Shown here: in pieces, positions 36,889-47,130 of the stretch | How positions within the stretch are numbered: the stretch's first letter is position 1 | Layout: every line of letters begins with the position of its first letter | Source of the DNA: an uncultured Bacteroides sp. | Lineage (GTDB): Bacteria; Bacteroidota; Bacteroidia; Bacteroidales; Bacteroidaceae | Direction of reading: 5' to 3' | Assembly: GCA_949285075.1 (NCBI GenBank) | Contig: CASDXF010000026.1 | Span: 1-64,000, forward strand | DNA length: 64,000 bases | The notes under the pieces: generated by a model | What the model was told of the DNA's origin: nothing | The model's input: only the letters and a program-made list of their open reading frames with translations | Database searches by the model: none | Program-made: the position numbers and the translations under genes

Positions 36889-37809
36889 TTAGTGCGGCCA
36901 TTTCCGATAGTCACTCTCCGCCTCTATCTTATTCTCTATCTCGTCCGGAAGCGGAGCGAAAAAGTCCATGCCCGTAAGCTGCTCCACTCGGTCTACCGGG
37001 ACCGAATAAGTGGAAAGTGGCTCTACCGCCATCTGGTTATTAAAAAGAAAGCCGATGGCCCGCATAGGCTTGACGTAAGGCGAGAGGACAACCTTGAAGA
37101 AACGTTTGGGCACGGCCACCCTGTTAGGCCCGATAGTCTTGGGACGCCTGTCCAGTATCGGCCCGCAAATAATGATTATCGCACTGTCCGCTACAGCCCA
37201 ATCGCGTATTTTCTCTTCAAGTTCTTTCCACGCCCTCCGGTTCAACTGCGGATGCTGCGGGCACATATTGCTGAAGTAGAACGACTCCTCCATCGCCGTC
37301 CGACTCCATTTCATATCAGCGGCGGGAGCCATGTGTCCCCTGTCATATCCCGAACGTTTATAATCGGCATTCGTAGCCGTAGCGCCTTTTACGGCCGGGT
37401 CGGCCACAAAGCGGTCTCCTCTTTTCTCTCTGCCCTTCGTCTCTTGACGGGTCAGTTCGTAGGATACCCAATTGGGTAACCGCGTATTCTTGTTGTATGA
37501 CACGGTATATCCCTTATGGTGAATCAGCTGTTCCTGAAGGGGAACTTTCGAAACGGGAATCTCAAGTTTCCGGCCATCGACGGCAGGCCGTTCGAAAGCG
37601 ACAGTCTTTCCTTCAACCGCCCCGGCCCTTCTCTCCGGGACGCTCTGAACCGCTTCGCTCCTCGCGCCTCCTTGTCGTTCTTGGGTATAATACAAATAGA
37701 GTCCATAAAGCACCGGAAGCAGCGCAATGAGAATCAACGCATATACCAATCCCCTCCTCGGGCTCTCCTTCCGTCGCAAGGATTTTCGCCTTCGTTTCCT
37801 CCTTATCAT
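36889..37809 (-). CDS. DNA/RNA non-specific endonuclease (NUC1 family), membrane-anchored or secreted
   Basis: 306 residues. A basic N terminus and one hydrophobic segment (GLVYALILIALLPVLYGLYL, about 19-38) predict export or anchoring. The beta-beta-alpha-metal nuclease core has DRGHMAPAADM (catalytic His) about residue 160 and the metal-binding Asn in QLNRRAWKELEE. Members degrade DNA and RNA outside the cytoplasm, consistent with nutrient scavenging. The ATG overlaps the stop of the upstream 34-codon gene (ATGA), so translation is likely coupled. Confidence 0.9.
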   Translation of the reverse strand: MIRRKRRRKSLRRKESPRRGLVYALILIALLPVLYGLYLYYTQERQGGARSEAVQSVPERRAGAVEGKTVAFERPAVDGRKLEIPVSKVPLQEQLIHHKGYTVSYNKNTRLPNWVSYELTRQETKGREKRGDRFVADPAVKGATATNADYKRSGYDRGHMAPAADMKWSRTAMEESFYFSNMCPQHPQLNRRAWKELEEKIRDWAVADSAIIIICGPILDRRPKTIGPNRVAVPKRFFKVVLSPYVKPMRAIGFLFNNQMAVEPLSTYSVPVDRVEQLTGMDFFAPLPDEIENKIEAESDYRKWPH

Positions 37810-37910
37810 CTATTTCTGTTCCTGCGATTATAAATAAAGTTGTCTATCACGCGGACTAAATAAACGATAATCAGCCCGGCGATGACCATTGCGAATATAC
37901 GAGCTATCAT
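37806..37910 (-). CDS. 34-residue membrane protein
   Basis: A short frame from ATG at 37908-37910 to TGA at 37806-37808 encodes a protein with one hydrophobic stretch (IFAMVIAGLIIVYLVRVI) and a basic Arg/Asn-rich tail (YNRRNRNR), a single-pass topology with the tail expected inside. Its TGA overlaps the ATG of the nuclease gene as ATGA. A good promoter (TTTG, 20-bp spacer, TATATTTG) lies 94 bp upstream. I do not recognise a family. The gene-like features are the overlap, the promoter and the topology; no homologue check was possible. Confidence 0.6.
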   Translation of the reverse strand: MIARIFAMVIAGLIIVYLVRVIDNFIYNRRNRNR

Positions 37911-38003
37911 AATGGCTTTGTTTTAAGTTTTATTCACCTTATCGCAAACCGCCGCCGTTCGGCCGCAAGCGACCGGGCGAAAGCGTCTGGCGTAAAAGCA
38001 CGC

Positions 38004-38035
38004 AAATATAAAAGAAGATATTGTGATTTGCAAAT
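38004..38035 (-). promoter_or_regulatory. Predicted promoter of the small protein/nuclease/mltG operon
   Basis: On the minus strand TTTG (38035-38032), a 20-bp spacer and TATATTTG (38011-38004), one of the best consensus matches in the window. It lies between the right end of dispersed-repeat copy 4 and the operon. Confidence 0.65.
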
Positions 38036-38146
38036 CTTCCCATCCGCCATATTCCATATTGCAATCCAGTCCTTAAAAAAAAGAGCCGCAAGTGCTTACG
38101 CCACCTTTCGCCGGAAGACTCTGTGAAGAGGTTTTAAAAAGTCATC

Positions 38147-38696
38147 AAAATGTTCTATTTTTAAGATTTCCGGTTGAAAAAAATCGGCCGAAAGTTCCGT
38201 TTCCGACAATCAAGCCGCATGAAAATCGCATTTTTACACGAAAAACTGCGCGTTTATCCTGTCCTATAGTCCTTTGGAAAAGGTGGAGAAGGGTTTCCGC
38301 TCCTGTTGGAAAGGGCGGGCGGACGTGAGCCGAAGCCCTATTTCTCACGAGCCGTAGCCCGACCTGACAGATGAAAAGTGCGGGATGGATGACGAAGAGC
38401 CTCCCTTTCGGGGTATCAGACGCCGATTTTACACTTTTTAGCTTCTCGTTGTTCTCAATTCCGAAGCGTGAATAAGGTGTCAATATGGCGACGTATCGCC
38501 ATATATAGTAATAACAAGTATGCCGTTGCGCACGGTCGCCGGACGAATCGTTTTCCATTCATTCGATTCGCTAACTTATTGAATTTTACTGGCGGCTCTA
38601 GACGGCGTCCTTTTCGTCCGGCCCGTACTCCGGTCGGAATTATCGCGTTCTGGAGCGTGTAAAATGTTCCGTTTTTCAGAATGGTCATTTTTTAAG
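38147..38696 (-). repeat. Dispersed repeat, copy 4
   Basis: 550 bp, the only copy on the minus strand. Read on that strand: left end CTTAAAAAATGACCATTCTG, then GCGATAATTCCGACCGGAGT, GAGAAGCTAAAAAGTGT, GGGCTACGGCTCGTGAGAAA, and right end GGAAATCTTAAAAATAGAAC then ATTTT. A 9-bp perfect stem (ATATGGCGA-CGTA-TCGCCATAT on the plus strand, 38483-38504) sits at the position where copy 5 has a different 9-bp stem. The element points at the small-protein/nuclease/mltG operon, whose first ATG is 236 bp away. Confidence 0.85.
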
Positions 38697-39108
38697 ATGA
38701 ATCCATTGAGCCGTGTTTCCCTTCGCTGAACTCAGACCGGAGGAAACCTTTTCGGAAGCGCGAGCAATCCCCGATGCCGCCTCAAGGCGAGATAGTCTCC
38801 CCGCGACGCGCTTTCGTCCGTTCAGAGATGAAAACGCCGTCGCCTGTGAAGCAATAGCCCGTCGCCCGACGGCTTTTTCCCGGACGGGGTGGAAGTGTCT
38901 CCGTATTTTTCCTCCATTTTCTATCCTTATCGAAGCGGTTAAAAATCATTATATCCATATTAGTTTTAGGATAGCCATTCGGAGTTTTACGGACCGTTGA
39001 GAAGATACATTTGAAAGTTTATCCCGTTCTTTTCGCTTAAAGGGCGGAAAATAACGAATAATGCCTATTCATTGGCGATTTGTATACCTCTAGTAGTAAA
39101 TTAATTCC
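38697..39108. other. Gap without a recognisable gene
   Basis: Between dispersed-repeat copy 4 and the sulfatase promoter. The open frames here have an unnatural Arg/Ser/Pro-rich composition and no recognisable motif. A terminator-like hairpin, GCCCGTCG-CC-CGACGGC followed by TTTTT, is at about 38859-38880 on the plus strand. It could end a small RNA, but no start for one was identified. Confidence 0.4.
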
Positions 39109-39116
39109 TATCTTTG
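39109..39116 (+). promoter_or_regulatory. Predicted -7 box for the sulfatase gene
   Basis: TATCTTTG, 17 bp before the ATG at 39134, which supports that start over the upstream in-frame ATG at 39080. Confidence 0.6.
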
Positions 39117-39133
39117 TTATAAAAAATAAAAAT

Positions 39134-40717
39134 ATGGTAAGAACAAGACTGAACCTTTCTTATTCGATGGCCACGGCGACAGCTGTAGGTTTCTTGGCTT
39201 CTTGTAGTAATCTACAGAAAGCGGAAAATCATCCTCATTATAATATAGTATATATTATGACGGATGACCATTGCGCTCAGATGATGAGTTGTTACGACTC
39301 TCGTTACATGGAGACTCCTAACCTTGACCGCATCGCGGCCGACGGGGTAAGGTTTACGCAAAGCTTTGTCGCTAACTCTTTGAGCGGACCAAGCCGCGCA
39401 TGTATGCTTACCGGTAAACACAGCTGCGCGAATAAGTTTTACGACAATACGACCTGCGTATTCGACGGCTCTCAGCAGACTTTTCCTAAACTTCTGCAAA
39501 AGGCCGGATATCAGACGGCCTTAGTCGGAAAATGGCATTTGGAAAGCTTACCCACGGGATTTGACTATTGGAAGATTGTACCGGGACAAGGCGATTATTA
39601 CAATCCAGATTTCATAACCCAAGACAATGACACTGTCCGGGAGCGGGGATACATCACCAATCTTATTACGGACAACGCCATAGACTGGATGGAAAACCGG
39701 CGCGACGCAAGCAAACCGTTTTGCCTGCTGATTCACCACAAAGCGATACATAGAAGTTGGATGTCAGATACCTGCAATCTTAACCTGTATGAGGATAAGA
39801 CCTTTCCGCTACCGGACAATTTCTATGACAATTATGAAGGCCGCTTAGCCGCCGCCGCGCAAGAAATGAGCGTAGCGAAGGATTTGGACGTAATTTACGA
39901 CCTTAAGATGTTCCGGGAAGATAAGGAAACACCGTTAAAGTCCGCTTACAAATATTATACGGGACGAATGGATAAAGAACAGAAGGCGGCGTGGGATAAG
40001 TTCTATAATCCCATCATTGAAGATTTCTATCAGCGGAATCTTCAGGGTAAGGAGCTTGCGGAATGGAAGTTCCAACGCTATATGCGCGACTATATGAAAA
40101 CGGTGAAGTCTTTAGATGATAATGTAGGACGAGTATTGGATTATTTAAAAGAAAAGGGGCTGCTTGATAACACGCTAATCGTATATACTTCTGATCAAGG
40201 ATTCTATATGGGAGAGCACGGATGGTTCGACAAACGATTCATGTATGAAGAATCAATGCGCACTCCGCTGATTATGCGTCTTCCAAAAGGGTTCGACCGC
40301 AGAGGAGACATATCGGAAATGGTGCAGAACATCGATTACGCTCCGACGTTCCTCGAATTGGCGGGGGCGGATATACCAGACGATATTCAGGGCGTGTCAT
40401 TGGTTCCGTTATTGAAAGGCAAGCATCCTGAAAACTGGAGAAAATCACTCTATTATCATTTTTACGAATATCCTGCGGAACACATGGTGAAAAGACATTA
40501 CGGCATTCGTACAGAGCGCTATAAACTGATTCATTTTTATAACGACATTGATAGTTGGGAATTGTATGACTTGCAGGCCGACCCTACGGAAATGCGCAAC
40601 CTGTACGGTCAGCTTGAATATGAACCTGTCGTAAAGAAACTGAAAGAAGAATTGCTAAAACTTCAAGAGCAATATAATGACCCGGTTCGTTTTTCTCCGG
40701 AACGGGACCGGGAATGA
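39134..40717 (+). CDS. Serine-type sulfatase lipoprotein (S1 family)
   Basis: 527 residues from the ATG at 39134. A signal region ends in the lipobox FLASC. Metal-binding start YIMTDDHCAQ, then the formylglycine motif S-G-P-S-R (in SLSGPSRACMLTGKHS, about residue 83); because the first residue is Ser rather than Cys, it needs an anaerobic radical-SAM maturase (anSME), not seen in this window. Later motifs GKWHLES and YTSDQGFYMGEHGWFDKR complete the active site. Such enzymes desulfate host glycans or algal polysaccharides. The fucosidase follows 40 bp downstream. Confidence 0.93.
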   Translation: MVRTRLNLSYSMATATAVGFLASCSNLQKAENHPHYNIVYIMTDDHCAQMMSCYDSRYMETPNLDRIAADGVRFTQSFVANSLSGPSRACMLTGKHSCANKFYDNTTCVFDGSQQTFPKLLQKAGYQTALVGKWHLESLPTGFDYWKIVPGQGDYYNPDFITQDNDTVRERGYITNLITDNAIDWMENRRDASKPFCLLIHHKAIHRSWMSDTCNLNLYEDKTFPLPDNFYDNYEGRLAAAAQEMSVAKDLDVIYDLKMFREDKETPLKSAYKYYTGRMDKEQKAAWDKFYNPIIEDFYQRNLQGKELAEWKFQRYMRDYMKTVKSLDDNVGRVLDYLKEKGLLDNTLIVYTSDQGFYMGEHGWFDKRFMYEESMRTPLIMRLPKGFDRRGDISEMVQNIDYAPTFLELAGADIPDDIQGVSLVPLLKGKHPENWRKSLYYHFYEYPAEHMVKRHYGIRTERYKLIHFYNDIDSWELYDLQADPTEMRNLYGQLEYEPVVKKLKEELLKLQEQYNDPVRFSPERDRE

Positions 40718-40757
40718 AAGATGCAATAAATCATTTAAATTAATAAAACGTTAGTCT

Positions 40758-42575
40758 ATGGTAAGCAGAACATTAGTGTGTACCTTTTTATTGGCGTTGC
40801 TTATGTTGGAAAGCTGCGGGCAAAAAAAGGAAGAATATTATGTAAAACACGTAGAGTTTCCACAAGGGGCAACTCTTGAACAAAAGGTGGATATGGCCGC
40901 AAGGCTAGTTCCTACTCCACAGCAATACGCTTGGCAGCAAATGGAACTAACCGCATTCCTGCATTTCGGTATCAATACCTTCACCGGACGAGAGTGGGGA
41001 GACGGGAAGGAAGACCCGAAGTTGTTCAATCCCTCGGAACTGGATGCGGAACAATGGGTACGCAATCTTAAAGACGCCGGATTCAAGATGGTGATTCTGA
41101 CCGCAAAGCATCACGACGGATTTTGCTTGTGGCCTACGGCAACGACGAAACATTCCGTGGCTTCCTCTCCGTGGAAAGACGGCAAGGGAGATGTCGTGAA
41201 GGAACTTCGGGAAGCTTGCAATAAATATGATATGAAGTTTGGCGTTTACCTCTCTCCGTGGGACAGAAACGCTGAATGCTACGGCGATTCTCCACGCTAT
41301 AACCAATTCTTTATTCAACAGCTGACCGAGTTGCTCACCAACTATGGAGAGGTACATGAGGTGTGGTTTGACGGAGCGAACGGCGAGGGTCCCAACGGAA
41401 AGAAGCAGGAATACGACTGGGACGCTTTTTACCAGACCATTCAACGCCTGCAACCCAAAGCGGTAATGGCGATTATGGGAGACGACGTGCGCTGGGTAGG
41501 AAACGAAAAAGGATTGGGAAGAGAGACGGAGTGGAGCGCCACGGTACTAGCTCCGGGAATCTACGGCCGTTCGGAGGAGAGCAACAAGCGTCTGGGCATA
41601 TCCAATCTGTCGGAAGATTTAGGTAGCCAAAGCATGCTAGATAAGGCGACAGAGCTGTTCTGGTATCCTTCTGAAGTAGATGTGTCCATTCGTCCCGGAT
41701 GGTTCTACCATGCGGAAGAAGACGAAAAGGTAAAATCCGTAAAGCACTTGGCGGACATCTATTTCCAATCGGTGGGATACAATTCCGTGCTCTTGTTAAA
41801 CATCCCTCCCGACCGCCGCGGATTGCTTCATGAGGCGGATATACAGCGGCTAAAAGAGTTTGCGACGTATAGAGAACAAACCTTTGCGGACAATAAAGTA
41901 GAAAAAGGAGACAAGTATTGGAGCGCAAATCCGGGAGAGGAAAAGGTATATACCTTAAAGAAGGATTCAAAAATCAATGTCGTGATGCTGCAAGAGGACA
42001 TAACCAAAGGACAGCGGGTAGAAGCGTTCACGGTAGAGGCTCAGACGGCCAATGGATGGAAGGAGATAGGCAAGGGAACAACGATAGGATATAAACGCCT
42101 GCTGCGCTTCCCCACCGTAGAGGCCAGTCAGATAAAGATTAAAATGGACAAGTGCCGCTTAACGGCTAATCTGTGTCAGGTAGGCGCTTATTACGCCCAA
42201 CCGTTAGACGAGGATGCGAAGAAAGAGGACTGGAACACCTTGCCCCGATCGAACTGGAAAGCCGTTTCAGCGTCTCCGCTAATCATTGACTTGGGAGAGG
42301 AAGTTACCCTTTCCGCATTTACCTACGCTCCCTTAAATGCGGAGGCCAAACCGTCAATGGCCTTTCACTATAACTTCTACGTAAGTTCCGACGGAGTGAA
42401 ATGGGAAAAGGTGATTTCCGACGGAGAGTTCAGTAACATTATGCACAATCCTCTTCCGCAAACCGTAGCTTTCGGAAAAAATGTCAAGACACGTTTCATC
42501 AAGTTAGAGGCTACCACCACAACGGATACCGCGGCGGAAGTAGCGATAAATGAAATAGGAGTGACTGCGATATAG
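40758..42575 (+). CDS. Alpha-L-fucosidase (GH29) lipoprotein with C-terminal discoidin-like domain
   Basis: 605 residues. The lipobox LMLESCGQ predicts a lipoprotein. The GH29 catalytic barrel spans about 50-350, with FLHFGINTFTGREWGDG, LTAKHHDGFCLWPT and the likely nucleophile Asp in EVWFDGANGEG. Residues about 380-600 look like a carbohydrate-binding (F5/8 type C) module, with the end strand VKTRFIKLEATTTTDTAA. It releases fucose from glycans. Paired with the sulfatase it suggests attack on sulfated, fucosylated chains such as mucin O-glycans; no SusC/SusD genes are adjacent. Confidence 0.92.
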   Translation: MVSRTLVCTFLLALLMLESCGQKKEEYYVKHVEFPQGATLEQKVDMAARLVPTPQQYAWQQMELTAFLHFGINTFTGREWGDGKEDPKLFNPSELDAEQWVRNLKDAGFKMVILTAKHHDGFCLWPTATTKHSVASSPWKDGKGDVVKELREACNKYDMKFGVYLSPWDRNAECYGDSPRYNQFFIQQLTELLTNYGEVHEVWFDGANGEGPNGKKQEYDWDAFYQTIQRLQPKAVMAIMGDDVRWVGNEKGLGRETEWSATVLAPGIYGRSEESNKRLGISNLSEDLGSQSMLDKATELFWYPSEVDVSIRPGWFYHAEEDEKVKSVKHLADIYFQSVGYNSVLLLNIPPDRRGLLHEADIQRLKEFATYREQTFADNKVEKGDKYWSANPGEEKVYTLKKDSKINVVMLQEDITKGQRVEAFTVEAQTANGWKEIGKGTTIGYKRLLRFPTVEASQIKIKMDKCRLTANLCQVGAYYAQPLDEDAKKEDWNTLPRSNWKAVSASPLIIDLGEEVTLSAFTYAPLNAEAKPSMAFHYNFYVSSDGVKWEKVISDGEFSNIMHNPLPQTVAFGKNVKTRFIKLEATTTTDTAAEVAINEIGVTAI

Positions 42576-42587
42576 CCGTCACAAAAA

Positions 42588-42626
42588 GTTTGGCGGTTGG
42601 ACTTCAACGCCGTCCAACCGCCAAAC
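42588..42626 (-). terminator. Terminator between the fucosidase and hisB
   Basis: GTTTGGCGGTTGGAC (42588-42602) pairs perfectly with GTCCAACCGCCAAAC (42612-42626), 15 bp. On the minus strand it is followed by TTTTTGTG, so it mainly ends the his operon; the plus strand lacks a T run. Confidence 0.92.
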
Positions 42627-42655
42627 ATTATCCGTATCCCCCAATGAGAAAGGGC

Positions 42656-43777
42656 TTAAAGTACCCCTTTACTGGACGGTAGCTCAAAGTGGTAGATATC
42701 CCTCTTGACCGCCATCTTCAGCGCACGGGCCAAAGCCTTAAAAATTCCCTCTATTTTATGGTGCTCGTTCTGACCTTCCGCTTTAATATTCAAGTTCATT
42801 TTGGCGGAGTCACTTAACGACTTAAAGAAGTGGAGGAACATCTCCGTTGGCATATCCCCAATCTTCTCTCGCTTAAACTCGGCATCCCATACCAACCACG
42901 GACGGCCGCCAAAATCAAGACATACTTGACAAAGGCAATCGTCCATCGGCAAGGCGTAGCCGTAACGCTCTATCCCCCGCTTATCGCCCAACGCCTGATA
43001 AAGGCAGTCGCCAAGCGCAATGGCAGTATCCTCAATGGTATGATGCTCGTCTACCTGCAAATCGCCTTTAACCTGAACGGTCAGGTTCATGCCGGAATGT
43101 TTGCCTATCTGTTCCAACATGTGGTCGAAGAAGCCCAATCCGGTAGAAATGTCGCATCTCCCCTTTCCGTCCAAATCTAAGGAAACATAGATGTCGGTCT
43201 CCTTCGTCACACGGTGCACTTCCGCTTTACGCTCGCCAGCAAATAAAAATTCCGCCACCTTATCCCAGTCTTTAGTAGCCAATACGCAATACCCTTTCAG
43301 CTCATCGTTCAACGAGTCGTCCGAATCTTGCAAATAAATGGCTTTACAGCCCAAGTTCTTCGCCAGTTCCACATCCGTCGACCGGTCGCCTATCACGAAA
43401 CTGCCCTCTAGGTCATAGTCCGGATTACCGATGTATTTCGTCAACATCCCGACATGCGGTTTACGGGTAGAAGCATTATCCTCAGGAAAACTGCGATCAA
43501 TCAGAATATCATCAAAAGTAACGCCTTCTCCCTCTAAGGTTTTTAATATCAGATTGTGTGCGGGCCAAAACGTCTCTTCGGGAAACGAAGGTGTACCCAA
43601 ACCATCCTGATTGGTTACCATAACAAACTTAAAATCAAGTTTACCGCGGATAAAGCCCAAGTTCCGGAATACTTTCGGGTAAAACTCCAGCTTCTCCAAC
43701 GAGTCAAGCTGATAGTCGATCGGCGGTTCAATCACCAATGTGCCGTCTCTGTCGATAAATAAAACCTTTTTTTTCAT
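42656..43777 (-). CDS. hisB: Bifunctional histidinol-phosphatase/imidazoleglycerol-phosphate dehydratase
   Basis: 373 residues. N-terminal HAD-type phosphatase (about 1-165) with FIDRDGTLV (nucleophile Asp) and [13 protein letters not shown], fused to the dehydratase domain (about 180-373) with metal-binding [12 protein letters not shown] and [13 protein letters not shown]. It performs two separate steps of histidine synthesis in the cytoplasm. Last gene of hisGDCB, 4 bp after hisC and 30 bp before a strong terminator. hisH, hisA, hisF and hisIE are not in this window. Confidence 0.96.
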   Translation of the reverse strand: MKKKVLFIDRDGTLVIEPPIDYQLDSLEKLEFYPKVFRNLGFIRGKLDFKFVMVTNQDGLGTPSFPEETFWPAHNLILKTLEGEGVTFDDILIDRSFPEDNASTRKPHVGMLTKYIGNPDYDLEGSFVIGDRSTDVELAKNLGCKAIYLQDSDDSLNDELKGYCVLATKDWDKVAEFLFAGERKAEVHRVTKETDIYVSLDLDGKGRCDISTGLGFFDHMLEQIGKHSGMNLTVQVKGDLQVDEHHTIEDTAIALGDCLYQALGDKRGIERYGYALPMDDCLCQVCLDFGGRPWLVWDAEFKREKIGDMPTEMFLHFFKSLSDSAKMNLNIKAEGQNEHHKIEGIFKALARALKMAVKRDIYHFELPSSKGVL

Positions 43778-43781
43778 GTTC

Positions 43782-44822
43782 TTATCTCCCGTATCTTCTA
43801 AGAGCGTTCAACAGCATGTCGTTTTCCGCACGGGTTCCAACGGTCACGCGAAGGCAATTACCGCAAAGAGCTATTTTATGGCGATTACGGACAATGATTC
43901 CTTCTCCCACTAAATAATTGTATATTTTGACAGCATCCGTTACTCTCACCAAAAAGAAATTCGCATTTGATGGGAAGAGGCTGACTGCACAAGGAAGTTT
44001 TGCAAATTCAGCTTCCAGATAACCCCGTTCTTCCTTTATGGTTTTCACCCAACGCTCTATCTCATAGTACTTACGCAACATCTCCATAGCCTGTTGTTGA
44101 GTGAGTTGATTTACATTGTAAGGATATTTAATCTTACTCAAAATACTTATAATCTCAATGGAAGCAAAGGCCATTCCTAAACGGATGGCCGCACATCCCC
44201 ACGCTTTGGAGAACGTCTGGAGCACTATCAAGTTGGGAAAGCTCTCCAATTGGGAGAGGAATGAAGGGGCTTCGGAAAAGTCATTATAAGCCTCATCCAC
44301 AATGACCAGTCCTTCAAACGTGCGCAATAACTTTTCAATCTCGGAATGAAGTAAATCATTTCCCGTCGGATTATTTGGAGAACATAAGAATATCAGTTTA
44401 GTGCGTTCATCCGCGGCGGCAAGCAGCTTGTCCGCCGAGAACTGAAAATGTTCGTCCAATAACACCTTGCGATACGCTATGTCGTTCACTTCGGCGCATA
44501 CTTCGTACATACCGTAGGTGGGGTCGATGGCTACCACGTTATCCTTGCCCGGCTCGCAAAAGGCCCGAAACACAAGGTCAATGGCCTCATCGCTGCCATT
44601 GCCCAAGAATATATGTTTGGGAGAAACCTTCTTAATATTAGCCAACTGTTTCTTCAACTCCCACTGCATCGGATCCGGATAACGGTTATGAGGCGTATTG
44701 TAAGGATTCTCGTTGGCATCCAGAAATACGGTAGCCTCCACGCCTTGATATTCGTCGCGCGCCGAAGAATAGGGCTTTAAGTTCCAAATGTTCGGCCGGG
44801 TCAATTCTTGTAAACTCTTCAC
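43782..44822 (-). CDS. hisC: Histidinol-phosphate aminotransferase
   Basis: 346 residues, fold type I PLP enzyme. The PLP-binding Lys lies in [15 protein letters not shown] (about 207); other motifs are [11 protein letters not shown] and SPNNPTGND. It converts imidazole-acetol phosphate and glutamate to histidinol phosphate. It lies 29 bp after hisD and 4 bp before hisB. Confidence 0.95.
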   Translation of the reverse strand: MKSLQELTRPNIWNLKPYSSARDEYQGVEATVFLDANENPYNTPHNRYPDPMQWELKKQLANIKKVSPKHIFLGNGSDEAIDLVFRAFCEPGKDNVVAIDPTYGMYEVCAEVNDIAYRKVLLDEHFQFSADKLLAAADERTKLIFLCSPNNPTGNDLLHSEIEKLLRTFEGLVIVDEAYNDFSEAPSFLSQLESFPNLIVLQTFSKAWGCAAIRLGMAFASIEIISILSKIKYPYNVNQLTQQQAMEMLRKYYEIERWVKTIKEERGYLEAEFAKLPCAVSLFPSNANFFLVRVTDAVKIYNYLVGEGIIVRNRHKIALCGNCLRVTVGTRAENDMLLNALRRYGR

Positions 44823-44851
44823 TTTTTCTTTTTTTTAATTTCAAACCGGTT

Positions 44852-46144
44852 TTAATTCATCTCCTTCAGGGCATTTAAACGGACTGTCACGGCGTTCTTA
44901 TGGGCATCCAAGTGTTCATTAGCGGCCATTTCCTCAATAGCCGGCCCGATGTTCCGCAATCCTTCGGGAAGAATCTCTTGAAAGGTGATTTTCCGAATGA
45001 AGCTGTCCAAACTCACTCCGCTATAAGCTTTCGCGTATCCGTTAGTAGGCAGCGTATGGTTGGTTCCTGAAGCGTAGTCACCTGCGCTTTCCGGAGTCAA
45101 TGAACCTAAGAAGACAGAGCCGGCATTTACTACGTCTTCCGCCACCTTCTGGTAATCACGAGTCTCTATGATTAAGTGTTCAGGGGCATAGGCGTTTGTC
45201 AGCTCCAAAGCCTCCTCTATATCCCGGACAAGAATCAGCTTACTATTATTCAATGATTTCTCCGCGATTTCCTTACGGGGCAGATTCGCTAACTGCCGCT
45301 CTATCTCCGCGACGACTTCCGTCTGAAGTTTCTCTGAGGTAGTAATCAGCATCGCTTGGCTATCAACGCCATGCTCCGCCTGAGAAAGCAGGTCAGCCGC
45401 AACAAAGGCGGGATTCGCCGAATCGTCGGCCAAGACTTCCACCTCAGAAGGTCCCGCAGGCATATCTATCGCTACGTCCCGAAGGCTTACCAACTGTTTG
45501 GCCGCAGTGACATACTGGTTTCCCGGCCCGAAAATCTTATATACTTTGGGAATCGTTTCCGTTCCGTAAGCCATCGCCGCAATAGCCTGCACTCCGCCAA
45601 CCTTAAAAATCTTGTCTACACCGGCCAACCAAGCGGCAAAAAGGATAGCGGGATGAACGTTTCCTTCCTTGTCGGGAGGAGTGCAGAGCACTATCTCTTT
45701 GCATCCGGCAAGCTTGGCAGGCACGGCAAGCATCAGTACGGTTGAAAAGAGCGGAGCCGTTCCGCCGGGAATATAAAGTCCTACCTTCTCAATACCGACC
45801 GCCTTCTGCCAACACGTTACCCCGTTCGCCGCACTTACCTTTTCTCCAACAAAACGCTGTGAGGAATGAAAGGTCTCGATATTTCGCTTGGCTAAAGAAA
45901 TTGCAGATTTCAGCTCGTCGCTTACACTGGCGATACCCTTTTCCATCTCTTCCGGAGAAACAATTATTGTTTGCAGAGTGACTTTATCAAAAAGGGCCTC
46001 GTACTCCCTTACCGCCTTGTCACCCTCTTCTTTAACCTTATCTATGATGGTACGGACTGTATCGAACAAACTTTCGGTATTCAACGCCGGACGCTTCAGC
46101 AATTCGGGCCAATCTCTCCTTTCCGGATATTTAATCAGTTTCAT
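44852..46144 (-). CDS. hisD: Histidinol dehydrogenase
   Basis: 430 residues, standard length. It oxidises histidinol to histidine with two NAD and one Zn. Motifs: [63 protein letters not shown] (zinc ligands) and [15 protein letters not shown]. It begins 16 bp after hisG. Confidence 0.96.
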   Translation of the reverse strand: MKLIKYPERRDWPELLKRPALNTESLFDTVRTIIDKVKEEGDKAVREYEALFDKVTLQTIIVSPEEMEKGIASVSDELKSAISLAKRNIETFHSSQRFVGEKVSAANGVTCWQKAVGIEKVGLYIPGGTAPLFSTVLMLAVPAKLAGCKEIVLCTPPDKEGNVHPAILFAAWLAGVDKIFKVGGVQAIAAMAYGTETIPKVYKIFGPGNQYVTAAKQLVSLRDVAIDMPAGPSEVEVLADDSANPAFVAADLLSQAEHGVDSQAMLITTSEKLQTEVVAEIERQLANLPRKEIAEKSLNNSKLILVRDIEEALELTNAYAPEHLIIETRDYQKVAEDVVNAGSVFLGSLTPESAGDYASGTNHTLPTNGYAKAYSGVSLDSFIRKITFQEILPEGLRNIGPAIEEMAANEHLDAHKNAVTVRLNALKEMN

Positions 46145-46160
46145 AATCGGTCATTAATTA

Positions 46161-47012
46161 TCATACAATCATCTTTTCTATCGGAAGAACCAAGATTCCT
46201 TCGGCACCGAGCGCTTTCAGCTTACCGATAATTTCCCAAAAACGGCTTTCATCCAATACCGTATGAACGGAGCACCATCCTTCTTGAGCCAAAGGCATGA
46301 CCGTGGGACTTTTCATTCCCGGCAATACGGCTATTATTTCGTCCAACTTGTCTTTAGGCGCATTCATCAATACGTATTTCTTGTCCTCGGCGGCTTTTAC
46401 CGCATCCATACGGAACAGCAACTCTTTCAGAACCTCTTTCTTTTCGTCGCTCATGTTCTTGCAGCCAATCAACAAGGCTTCTGATTTCATCACGACTTCT
46501 ACTTCCTTCAGGCGGTTGCTGACTAACGTCGAGCCGGAGCTTACGATGTCAAAGATGGCATCCGCCAATCCGATACCCGGAGAGACCTCTACCGACCCCG
46601 TGATTACATGAATTTCCGCATTCACGTTATTCTTCTTGAGGAAATTACTCAGAATCGCCGGATAAGAGGTCGCTATTTTCTTATTGTTGAACCATGACAA
46701 GTTATCGTACTCGATGTCTTTAGGAATCGCCAAAGACAAGCGGCATTTGCTGAACCCTAACCGCTTTACAATCTCCGCATCTTCTTCTTTCTCCACAAAT
46801 TCGTTCTCACCCACAATACCTAAATCGGCTACCCCCGTGGCCACCGTCTGCGGTATGTCATCGTCACGAAGGAATAATACTTCAATGGGGAAATTGGATG
46901 ACTGCACCAACAAAGTGCGCTTTGTTGTACTCAATTTAATTCCGGACTCCGTTAAAAGCGCCATAGTCTCTTCATAGAGACGACCTTTGGCTTGCACTGC
47001 GATTCTTAACAT
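46161..47012 (-). CDS. hisG: ATP phosphoribosyltransferase, long form
   Basis: 283 residues: the long HisG form with a C-terminal ACT-like regulatory domain (about 210-283, KYVLMNAPKDKLDEI and LPGMKSPTVMPLA), which normally gives feedback inhibition by histidine and needs no HisZ. Active-site PRPP loop region TGSVEVSPGIGLADAIFDIV (about 150-170). It catalyses the first committed step of histidine synthesis. First structural gene after the leader; the spacing from the attenuator T tract to the ATG is about 34 bp. Confidence 0.96.
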   Translation of the reverse strand: MLRIAVQAKGRLYEETMALLTESGIKLSTTKRTLLVQSSNFPIEVLFLRDDDIPQTVATGVADLGIVGENEFVEKEEDAEIVKRLGFSKCRLSLAIPKDIEYDNLSWFNNKKIATSYPAILSNFLKKNNVNAEIHVITGSVEVSPGIGLADAIFDIVSSGSTLVSNRLKEVEVVMKSEALLIGCKNMSDEKKEVLKELLFRMDAVKAAEDKKYVLMNAPKDKLDEIIAVLPGMKSPTVMPLAQEGWCSVHTVLDESRFWEIIGKLKALGAEGILVLPIEKMIV

Positions 47013-47045
47013 AACTCTATCTCATTAAAATTTTAAAATCCCGTA

Positions 47046-47083
47046 ATAGAAAAAGAGAGGCCTACCGTTCGGTAAGCCTCTCT
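47046..47083 (-). terminator. his attenuator (terminator hairpin in the leader)
   Basis: On the minus strand AGAGAGGCTTACC (47083-47071) pairs with GGTAGGCCTCTCT (47066-47054), 13 bp with one G-U, loop GAAC, followed by TTTTCTATT. It lies between hisL and hisG, where early termination would cut off the whole operon. Confidence 0.9.
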
Positions 47084-47130
47084 CGTATTAGTTGAAGTTA
47101 TACATCATAACTCATCCCGCCCACCGAAAA

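Noticed and set aside
38713-39000. 95-codon plus-strand frame before the sulfatase
   Set aside because: No motif, odd composition, no promoter; the gap is listed as lacking a gene.
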